Assembly: GCF_026790065.1 (NCBI RefSeq)
Contig: NZ_JALAMO010000017.1
Span: forward strand, 1 to 59,616
DNA: 59,616 nt
Direction: 5' to 3'
From: Bacillus sp. N13C7
GTDB lineage: Bacteria > Bacillota > Bacilli > Bacillales > Bacillaceae
Shown here: positions 53,332 to 59,616 of the stretch, one piece after another
Numbering within the stretch: position 1 is the first letter of the stretch
Layout of the letters: every line of letters starts with the position of its first letter
Notes under the pieces: model-generated
Database searches by the model: none
Seen by the model: the letters and a program-made list of their open reading frames with translations, nothing else
What the model was told of the DNA's origin: nothing
Program-made: the position numbers and the translations under genes

Positions 53332-54708
53332 TTATCCTCCTAATGAAGTACGAAGCGCCTCTGCAACATTTGCTACTCCGATAACCTCAATCCCTTTTGG
53401 TTTTGTCCATCCATCCAGATTTGCCGCGGGTATGATCATGCGTTTAAAACCAAGCTTAGCCGCTTCTTTTACACGCTGTTCAATTCTTGAAACCCGCCGG
53501 ACCTCTCCGGTTAATCCCACTTCTCCTATAAAACAATCTGCAGGATTTGGAGGTGTATCTCTAAAGCTTGACGCGATACTGATCGCGATAGCAAGGTCAA
53601 TTGCCGGTTCATCAAGCTTAACGCCGCCGGCCACTTTCAAATAAGCATCCTGATTTTGCAGCAGCAGCCCGACTCTTTTTTCTAATACAGCCATTAACAG
53701 TGAAACCCTGTTATGGTCTATTCCCGTTGCCATACGCCGCGGATTGCCAAAGCTTGTTGGCGAGATGAGCGCCTGGATTTCAACGAGAATCGGTCTTGTG
53801 CCTTCCATAGAAGCTGTTATGCTCGAGCCTGCGGAACCCGCAGAGCGTTCTTCCAAGAAAATTTCTGAAGGATTCAAAACCTCTGTGAGCCCCTCTTCCC
53901 GCATTTCGAAAATGCCCATTTCGTTTGTTGATCCGAAACGGTTTTTTACAGCCCGCAAAATACGGAACGTATGATGACGTTCACCTTCAAAATATAAAAC
54001 AGTGTCAACCATATGCTCCAACAGTCTCGGACCTGCAATAGACCCTTCTTTCGTCACGTGCCCTACGATAAAAATCGGAATGCCTTTTGTTTTTGCAATT
54101 TTCATCAGCTCAGCCGTACATTCTCTGACCTGTGACACACTGCCCGGAGCTGATGTGATATCGCTTTGGTAAACCGTTTGAATAGAGTCAACAACAACAA
54201 ATGATGGATTCATCTCTTGTATAGCAGACGAAATATACTCCATATCGGTTTCAGATAAAACGTGCAGCGACGCATTATTTATGCCGAGACGGTCTGCTCT
54301 CAGTTTCGTTTGTTTGACCGATTCTTCTCCCGAAATATACAGTACACTATTCGATGAATCTGATAATTGAGCGGAAACCTGCAGTAATAACGTTGACTTT
54401 CCGATACCGGGATCGCCGCCGATTAAAACGAGGGACCCTTTAACAACGCCCCCGCCGAGCACTCTGTTAAATTCGCCAAGCTGGGTTTTTACTCGGGGTT
54501 CTTCTGATGTTTCGATTGATGTAATAGGTGAAGGTTTCTGTACAGTTTGAACAGAATGAGAAAAAGCCGCTCTCCGATTGGCCGGTGCTTTTTTAATCAT
54601 TTCTTCCACCATGGTATTCCAAGCACCGCAGCCCGGACATTTCCCCATCCATTTTGGAGACTCGTAACCGCAGGATTGGCAGATGAATTTCGATTTTGTT
54701 TTAGCCAT
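53332..54708 (-). CDS. radA: DNA repair protein RadA/Sms
   Basis: A 458-residue RecA-like helicase that helps in branch migration and recombination. An N-terminal zinc finger Cys10, Cys13, Cys24, Cys27 is followed by Walker [11 protein letters not shown] (97-106), the family motif KNRFGSTNE and a C-terminal Lon-like domain. The ATG at 54708 begins [10 protein letters not shown]; the longer frame upstream has no ribosome site. It lies after clpC with a hairpin between, and is 3 bp before disA. Confidence 0.95.
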   Translation of the reverse strand: MAKTKSKFICQSCGYESPKWMGKCPGCGAWNTMVEEMIKKAPANRRAAFSHSVQTVQKPSPITSIETSEEPRVKTQLGEFNRVLGGGVVKGSLVLIGGDPGIGKSTLLLQVSAQLSDSSNSVLYISGEESVKQTKLRADRLGINNASLHVLSETDMEYISSAIQEMNPSFVVVDSIQTVYQSDITSAPGSVSQVRECTAELMKIAKTKGIPIFIVGHVTKEGSIAGPRLLEHMVDTVLYFEGERHHTFRILRAVKNRFGSTNEMGIFEMREEGLTEVLNPSEIFLEERSAGSAGSSITASMEGTRPILVEIQALISPTSFGNPRRMATGIDHNRVSLLMAVLEKRVGLLLQNQDAYLKVAGGVKLDEPAIDLAIAISIASSFRDTPPNPADCFIGEVGLTGEVRRVSRIEQRVKEAAKLGFKRMIIPAANLDGWTKPKGIEVIGVANVAEALRTSLGG

Positions 54709-54751
54709 ATATAGTGTAAGACCTCTCCCTTGTTCTATTTCTTGATATGAA

Positions 54752-54786
54752 AGTGAGGCATACACTTACATGCTGTATGCCTCATT
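54752..54786 (-). terminator. Hairpin after clpC (weak terminator)
   Basis: TGAGGCATACA pairs perfectly with TGTATGCCTCA (754-764 and 774-784 of the 54-kb block) around a 9-base loop, 15 bp after clpC. Only CTTTC follows, so read-through into radA-disA is likely. Confidence 0.7.
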
Positions 54787-54799
54787 TCCGTCTTCTATA

Positions 54800-57232
54800 T
54801 TAATTCGTTTTAGCAGTCGTTTTTACGACAAATTCGCCATCTTCTACATCGAGAACAATATGCTGTCCTTTATGAATATTTCCTCTAAGGAGTTCTTCAG
54901 ATAAACGATCCTCGACATGTTTTTGGATCGCTCTTCTTAACGGACGGGCACCGTATTCCAAGTCTACGCCCTCTTCCGCGACTTTCGCTTTTGCAGCATC
55001 TGTCAATTCGATAGAAAGATCCTGTTCTTTCAGGCGTTTCGTTAATTGATCAGACATTAATGACACGATTTCAGTGAGATGTTTTTTCTCAAGTGAATGG
55101 AAGACGATGATTTCATCGATACGGTTGATGAACTCCGGTCTGAATGCACGTTTCAGCTCACCCATCACTTTATCTTTCATGTCTTTATGATTTTGCGTCT
55201 CATCCTGAACGTTAAAGCCGACATATTTATTGCGTTTCAGCTCACTTGCTCCGACGTTTGACGTCATGATCAGAATGGTATTGCGGAAATCGACTGTACG
55301 CCCTTTAGAATCAGTCAATCGTCCGTCTTCAAGAACTTGCAATAAAATATTGAAGACATCAGGGTGCGCTTTCTCAATCTCATCAAGAAGCACAACAGAG
55401 TAAGGTTTTCTTCTGACTTTCTCTGTTAACTGGCCGCCTTCGTCGTATCCCACATATCCCGGAGGTGAACCGACAAGTCTTGAAGTGGAGTGTTTTTCCA
55501 TGTATTCAGACATATCAATTCTAATCATGGATTCTTCATCGCCGAAAATAGATTCAGCAAGTGCGCGCGCAAGCTCTGTTTTACCTACGCCTGTAGGGCC
55601 TAAGAAAATGAATGAGCCGATTGGGCGTTTAGGGTCTTTTAACCCTGCTCTTGCACGTCTGACTGCTTTTGCAACAGCTACAACTGCTTCATCCTGGCCG
55701 ATAACACGGGAGTGAAGAATGCTTTCCATATTGAGAAGCTTATCTGTTTCAGTTTGAGCGATTTTCGATACAGGCACCCCAGTCCAGCTGGAGACAACCA
55801 TCGCAATATCATCAACAGTAACCTCTGAGTTTTCCTGCCCTTGCTTCTCTTTCCATGATTTCTTCGTATCCTCTACTTGCTCGCGCAGACGCTGCTCAGT
55901 ATCACGCAGGGAAGCAGCTTTTTCAAACTCCTGGCTTTGTACTGCCGCGTCCTTCTCTTTGCGAACCTCATCAAGCTTCTGTTCAAGCTCTTTTAAATTA
56001 GGAGGCGTTGTAAAGGAGCGAAGTCTCACCTTTGAGCCCGCTTCATCGATCAAGTCAATGGCTTTGTCCGGAAGGAAGCGATCAGAAATATATCTGTCAG
56101 AAAGCTTAACCGCAGCTTCAATGGCATCATCAGTAATTGAAACGCGGTGATGAGCTTCGTATCTGTCACGCAGACCTTTTAAAATTTGAATACTTTCATC
56201 TACAGATGGCTGATCAACCTGGATCGGCTGAAAACGCCGTTCCAACGCAGCATCTTTTTCAATATATTTACGGTACTCGTCAAGAGTTGTCGCTCCGATA
56301 CATTGAAGTTCGCCGCGAGCAAGTGAAGGTTTTAAAATGTTAGATGCATCAATTGCACCTTCTGCTCCGCCCGCTCCAATCAATGTATGAAGCTCATCAA
56401 TGAAGAGTATGATGTTTCCTGCCTGGCGAATTTCATCCATGACCTTCTTCAGGCGGTCCTCAAATTCCCCGCGATATTTTGTGCCGGCAACTACTGTTCC
56501 CATGTCTAACGTCATCACGCGTTTATCGCGCAAGATTTCCGGAACTTCATTATTAATAATTTGCTGTGCCAAACCCTCTGCGATAGCTGTTTTACCTACA
56601 CCTGGTTCACCAATGAGAACAGGATTGTTTTTCGTTCTGCGGCTTAGCACTTCGATTACACGCTGGATTTCCTTGCTTCTGCCGATAACAGGGTCAAGAC
56701 TGTCTTCCTTCGCAATAGCAGTTAAGTCTCTTGCCAAGCTGTCAAGCGTAGGCGTATTCGCATTGCTGTTTGTTCCTGCCGCTGATGAACCTGTTTCATT
56801 GCTTCCAAGAAGCTGGAGCACTTGCTGTCTTGCCTTATTTAAGCTGACACCGAGGTTATTCAGAACTCTTGCAGCAACGCCTTCACCCTCGCGAATCAGG
56901 CCAAGAAGAATATGTTCTGTTCCTACATAAGAATGACCGAGTTTTCTTGCCTCATCCATTGAAAGCTCAATGACTTTTTTAGCTCTTGGAGTATAATGAA
57001 TCGTTTGAGACATTTCCTGTCCGCGGCCGATTAAACTTTCAACTTCTTTTTGAATTTTATCTGAACCAAGCCCAAGCGCTTGAAGAGCTTTAGCAGCAAT
57101 TCCTTCTCCTTCTCGTACCAGTCCTAATAAAATATGCTCAGTGCCAATGTTATTATGACCGAGACGAAGTGCTTCTTCCTGTGCAAGCGCCAATACTTTT
57201 TGAGCTCGTTCTGTAAATCTTCCAAACATCAT
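54800..57232 (-). CDS. clpC: ATP-dependent Clp protease ATPase subunit ClpC
   Basis: An 810-residue Hsp100 unfoldase that feeds ClpP and, with McsB, degrades phospho-arginine-marked proteins. Two N-terminal Clp repeats (about 1-145), D1 with GEPGVGKT (about 207-214), a UVR/M-domain coiled segment (about 415-480), and D2 with GPTGVGKT (about 547-554) are present. It overlaps mcsB by 4 bp. It is regulated from the ctsR promoters (CtsR and, probably, sigma-B). Confidence 0.98.
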   Translation of the reverse strand: MMFGRFTERAQKVLALAQEEALRLGHNNIGTEHILLGLVREGEGIAAKALQALGLGSDKIQKEVESLIGRGQEMSQTIHYTPRAKKVIELSMDEARKLGHSYVGTEHILLGLIREGEGVAARVLNNLGVSLNKARQQVLQLLGSNETGSSAAGTNSNANTPTLDSLARDLTAIAKEDSLDPVIGRSKEIQRVIEVLSRRTKNNPVLIGEPGVGKTAIAEGLAQQIINNEVPEILRDKRVMTLDMGTVVAGTKYRGEFEDRLKKVMDEIRQAGNIILFIDELHTLIGAGGAEGAIDASNILKPSLARGELQCIGATTLDEYRKYIEKDAALERRFQPIQVDQPSVDESIQILKGLRDRYEAHHRVSITDDAIEAAVKLSDRYISDRFLPDKAIDLIDEAGSKVRLRSFTTPPNLKELEQKLDEVRKEKDAAVQSQEFEKAASLRDTEQRLREQVEDTKKSWKEKQGQENSEVTVDDIAMVVSSWTGVPVSKIAQTETDKLLNMESILHSRVIGQDEAVVAVAKAVRRARAGLKDPKRPIGSFIFLGPTGVGKTELARALAESIFGDEESMIRIDMSEYMEKHSTSRLVGSPPGYVGYDEGGQLTEKVRRKPYSVVLLDEIEKAHPDVFNILLQVLEDGRLTDSKGRTVDFRNTILIMTSNVGASELKRNKYVGFNVQDETQNHKDMKDKVMGELKRAFRPEFINRIDEIIVFHSLEKKHLTEIVSLMSDQLTKRLKEQDLSIELTDAAKAKVAEEGVDLEYGARPLRRAIQKHVEDRLSEELLRGNIHKGQHIVLDVEDGEFVVKTTAKTN

Positions 57233-58320
57233 ATCGATTCATCCTCCTGTCTTTTCCCGTTCATTTCTAAGTGAAGCCGTTCTCTGATGAGAGCCGCTCT
57301 TCGAATGTCCCTTTCATTCGGACGCAAAGCGCCTCCCGAGTACTGCTGTAAAAATCCTGGCTGTGTCAAAATCATTAGTTCGTTAAGTATATTGCTTGAA
57401 AGTCCTTTAATAATTCCTAGATCTATGCCTAACCGGACATCTGAAAGGCACTTTGCAGTTTCTTTCGATTCTATCATCCGGCAATTGGACAAGACCCCAT
57501 AAGACCGATACACCTTATCCTCAAGCTCAATCTTAGAGGTTTGATAAAGCGCTTCTCGGGCAGATCGTTCTTGTTCAATCAGCTGGGCAGCAACACTGTT
57601 AAGGTCATCCACAATATCCTGCTCTGACTTGCCAAGCGTGATCTGATTTGAAATTTGAAAGATATTCCCTACTGCTTCGCTGCCTTCCCCATAAATTCCT
57701 CTAACAACTAAGCCTAATTGATTAATTGCCGGTATAATTCGATTTATTTGCCTAGTTAAAACCAGTGCCGGCAGATGCATCATGACTGAAGCCCTTAGAC
57801 CCGTACCTACATTTGTAGGACAACTGGTTAAGTATCCTCTTTGCTCATTGAATGCATAATCAACTTTTTCTTCAATCCAGTCATCGACCTGATTTGCGGC
57901 CTTCATTGCCTCTAAGAGCTGAAACCCAGGAAAAAGACATTGAATTCTAATATGATCCTCCTCATTTAACATGACGCTTACTTCCTCATTTTCAGAAAGC
58001 AAACAGCCGCCGAAAGGAGACTCTGTCAGATTCGGACTGATGAGATGCTTTTCAACAAGTACACGCTTTTCTAAAGGCTGTGCATCATTCATTCTAATCA
58101 AAACAAATTTGCCGATTCCGGGAATTTCTTGTTCAGAAAACTGATCTTCAAATTGTTGTATGATGGATGAGGCTTCTTCATTGGAATACCGCGTAGGAAA
58201 TCTTATATGTTCAAAGTTCCTAGCTAAACGTATGCGGCTGCTGAGTACAATGTCACTTTCAGGTCCTTTCTGCTTCATCCAACTGCTTAGTGCGTCCTGA
58301 ATAAAATGCTTGAGCGACAT
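57229..58320 (-). CDS. mcsB: Protein arginine kinase McsB
   Basis: A 363-residue ATP:guanido phosphotransferase homologue that phosphorylates arginines of misfolded proteins and of CtsR. Core motifs include [16 protein letters not shown] (27-42), the acidic pair around Glu120-Glu121, and [13 protein letters not shown] with Cys167. It overlaps mcsA by one base and clpC by 4 bp. McsA is its activator. Confidence 0.97.
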   Translation of the reverse strand: MSLKHFIQDALSSWMKQKGPESDIVLSSRIRLARNFEHIRFPTRYSNEEASSIIQQFEDQFSEQEIPGIGKFVLIRMNDAQPLEKRVLVEKHLISPNLTESPFGGCLLSENEEVSVMLNEEDHIRIQCLFPGFQLLEAMKAANQVDDWIEEKVDYAFNEQRGYLTSCPTNVGTGLRASVMMHLPALVLTRQINRIIPAINQLGLVVRGIYGEGSEAVGNIFQISNQITLGKSEQDIVDDLNSVAAQLIEQERSAREALYQTSKIELEDKVYRSYGVLSNCRMIESKETAKCLSDVRLGIDLGIIKGLSSNILNELMILTQPGFLQQYSGGALRPNERDIRRAALIRERLHLEMNGKRQEDESI

Positions 58321-58877
58321 TACTCCTGTTCCTCCTCACTATCTGTACTTTTGAGTGATTGTTCTAATGAACGGATTTGATCTCTCACATGAGCTGCGGT
58401 TTCAAATTCTTCTTGATGGATTAAGGATTCTAATTCTCTTTTCAGCATGTCAATCTGCCGTCTGACATGGAGATTACCGCCTATACGTTTTGGTATTTTT
58501 CCAGCATGCACAGTGTTTCCGCTGTGCACTTTGCGTAAGATAGGTGTAATGTTGGTCTGAAATGTTTTATAACATTCAGAACATCCAAAACGGCCGATTT
58601 TCCTAAATTGCTGAAAGGTCATTCCGCATTTCGGACACGCAGATATTTGCTCCGAGTGACTGAACATTTGAGTTCCTGCTTTTTGGAATGAAGAATCCAT
58701 GTTCAGCAAACCCGAAAGTAAATTATGAATAGAGAAACCTTGATTTGCACTTATACCATATGAATCACTATTTTCTTTGGCACATTGTTCACAAATATGA
58801 ACTTCTATTTTTTCTCCGTTAACAACCTTTGTAAAGTGAAAAGTGGCTGGTCTCTCGTGGCACTCTTGACAAATCAA
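58320..58877 (-). CDS. mcsA: McsB activator McsA
   Basis: A 185-residue protein with two zinc-type CxxC pairs near the N-terminus (CQECHE, CEQCAKE), a second zinc region ([14 protein letters not shown]) and a C-terminal UVR motif. It activates McsB kinase. Start choice: TTG at 58877 follows GGGTGA by about 6 bases; GTG three codons earlier (58886) lies inside that site. It follows ctsR by 13 bp. Confidence 0.93.
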   Translation of the reverse strand: MICQECHERPATFHFTKVVNGEKIEVHICEQCAKENSDSYGISANQGFSIHNLLSGLLNMDSSFQKAGTQMFSHSEQISACPKCGMTFQQFRKIGRFGCSECYKTFQTNITPILRKVHSGNTVHAGKIPKRIGGNLHVRRQIDMLKRELESLIHQEEFETAAHVRDQIRSLEQSLKSTDSEEEQE

Positions 58878-58890
58878 TCTTTTCACCCGC

Positions 58891-59355
58891 TTATTTTAAT
58901 TTTAAAGAAGTCAGCATAGCCTTCATCATTCTCGCTCTTAATTCATCACGTTCAGGCAAGTCAATGTGTAATACAGAGCGGTCCATCACGCTGACCATCA
59001 TTTTTGCTTCTCTTTCTGAAATCACCTTGTCTTCTAATAGCCTTAAAATAATGTCGTCAGAGGCTGCTTGAGATAAATGGGTATTAATTTGAGAAATAAT
59101 ATTATTGATCAGGACAACTTCATTGTTCATTTTAATTTTAATGATTCTGATGTAACCGCCGCCCCCGCGTTTACTTTCAACAATATATCCTCTCTCGCTT
59201 GTAAATCTGGTGTTGATGACATAATTTATTTGGGAAGGAACGCATTGAAATTTATCTGCAATTTCACTTCGTTTAATTTCTAAAATTTCCTTACCGTTTT
59301 GATCTAACACTTGTTTTAAATATTGTTCAATGATGTCAGAAATATTATGTCCCAC
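58891..59355 (-). CDS. ctsR: Heat-shock repressor CtsR
   Basis: This 154-residue repressor controls Clp genes. The N-terminal winged helix-turn-helix ends with the Gly-rich wing SKRGGGGYIRI (about 62-72), which acts as the temperature sensor. The C-terminal helices dimerise and contact McsB. Start GTG follows AGGAGGGG. It is the first gene of the operon and represses it through the repeat just upstream. Confidence 0.97.
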   Translation of the reverse strand: MGHNISDIIEQYLKQVLDQNGKEILEIKRSEIADKFQCVPSQINYVINTRFTSERGYIVESKRGGGGYIRIIKIKMNNEVVLINNIISQINTHLSQAASDDIILRLLEDKVISEREAKMMVSVMDRSVLHIDLPERDELRARMMKAMLTSLKLK

Positions 59356-59376
59356 TCAACCCCCTCCTTTACTGAC

Positions 59377-59393
59377 TTTGACTATATTTGACT
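59377..59393 (-). promoter_or_regulatory. CtsR operator
   Basis: On the minus strand AGTCAAA-TAT-AGTCAAA is a tandem heptad repeat matching the CtsR consensus RGTCAAA-NAN-RGTCAAA, just downstream of the sigma-A -10; a partial third copy GTCAG follows. Confidence 0.92.
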
Positions 59394-59401
59394 TTAATCT
59401 T

Positions 59402-59430
59402 ACTATAAGGCGTTTCTCGAGAATTTTCAA
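59402..59430 (-). promoter_or_regulatory. Sigma-A promoter of ctsR operon
   Basis: On the minus strand TTGAAA (59425-59430), 17 bases, then TATAGT (59402-59407). The CtsR box covers the start region. Confidence 0.87.
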
Positions 59431-59452
59431 CTTTCTCGCTCTATCCTTTATT

Positions 59453-59478
59453 ATTTCCATTTTCCCGGCCCATAAAAC
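59453..59478 (-). promoter_or_regulatory. Candidate sigma-B promoter of ctsR operon
   Basis: On the minus strand GTTTTA (59473-59478), 14 bases, then GGAAAT (59453-59458), a fair sigma-B match. The operon is known to be sigma-B dependent in B. subtilis, but this exact placement is my inference. Confidence 0.5.
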
Positions 59479-59561
59479 CTGATTGCCGATTTAAAATTGA
59501 GTGTAAAGTTATTATATTATACAATTAAATGAAGTTTTATGATACCAATAAACCAGAATAC

Positions 59562-59594
59562 AAAAAGGGCAGCTCATATGAGCTGCCCTTTTTT
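59562..59594 (-). terminator. rRNA operon terminator
   Basis: GGGCAGCTCATATGAGCTGCCC is a perfect palindrome flanked by AAAAA and TTTTTTT, 7 bases after the 5S rRNA 3' end. It would work on both strands. Confidence 0.93.
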
Positions 59595-59600
59595 TCAATT

Positions 59601-59616
59601 GCTTGGCGGCGTCCTA
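59601..59616 (-). rRNA. 5S ribosomal RNA, 3' end (partial)
   Basis: On the minus strand TAGGACGCCGCCAAGC is the conserved 3' end of Bacillus 5S rRNA. The rest lies beyond the right edge. Position next to ctsR suggests rrnW, inferred from synteny. Confidence 0.85.

Noticed and set aside
56400..56930. 176-codon plus-strand open frame opposite clpC
   Set aside because: Antisense to the ClpC D1 region, low-complexity Ser/Arg/Pro translation, no ribosome site or family resemblance.
59510..59540. TATAAT-like sequence about 110 bp upstream of the ctsR sigma-A promoter
   Set aside because: No -35 at acceptable spacing and AT-rich surroundings; likely chance.

Overview
The window is the core ribosomal/RNA-polymerase superregion of a Bacillus subtilis-group chromosome. 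Gene order, protein lengths and group-specific genes (pdaB, kbaA, gerD, cwlD, ybaC, ybxF, yacL, mcsA/mcsB, ctsR) all fit B. subtilis or a very close relative. I recall a few conservative protein differences from strain 168, so I do not assign a strain. The window is printed in reverse: nearly every gene is on the minus strand, so transcription runs from the right end to the left.

Right to left (direction of transcription): the window enters at the 3' end of a 5S rRNA gene with its terminator (probably rrnW). Next is the stress operon ctsR-mcsA-mcsB-clpC-radA-disA with sigma-A, CtsR-box and sigma-B signals, then yacL with a sigma-B-like promoter and the MEP genes ispD-ispF. gltX follows, with a Cys T-box leader in front of cysE-cysS-mrnC-rlmB-rae1, and sigH under its own promoter. 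After that come rpmGB-secE-nusG, rplK-rplA (each with an L1-site-like leader), rplJ-rplL (attenuated leader), ybxB, and rpoB-rpoC (both with TTG starts). The str operon (ybxF-rpsL-rpsG-fusA-tufA) follows.

An odd hydrolase gene (ybaC) then precedes the S10-spc-alpha cluster, which runs rpsJ through rplQ and contains secY, adk, map, infA and rpoA. Between map and infA lies a decayed KOW/L14e-like gene. Then come ecfA1-ecfA2-ecfT-truA, rplM-rpsI with an L13 leader, a 444-bp gene-free gap, ybaJ, ybaK, and the sporulation/regulation set cwlD, salA, gerD (+), kbaA and pdaB (+). The left edge holds tandem rRNA promoters (probably rrnI) firing out of the window.

The genes jointly supply transcription (alpha, beta, beta', NusG, sigma-H), translation (about 30 ribosomal proteins, EF-G, EF-Tu, IF1, two aminoacyl-tRNA synthetases, rRNA/tRNA modification), Sec export, protein quality control (McsAB-ClpC), c-di-AMP signalling and sporulation/germination. 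No mobile element, CRISPR array or tRNA gene was seen, and I found no convincing new multi-gene system. The most interesting items are the L13, L1 and L10 r-protein leaders, the decayed KOW gene, the altered metal site of PdaB, the nusG translation-start hairpin, the gap between rpsI and ybaJ, and the two same-strand rRNA operons bracketing this essential region.
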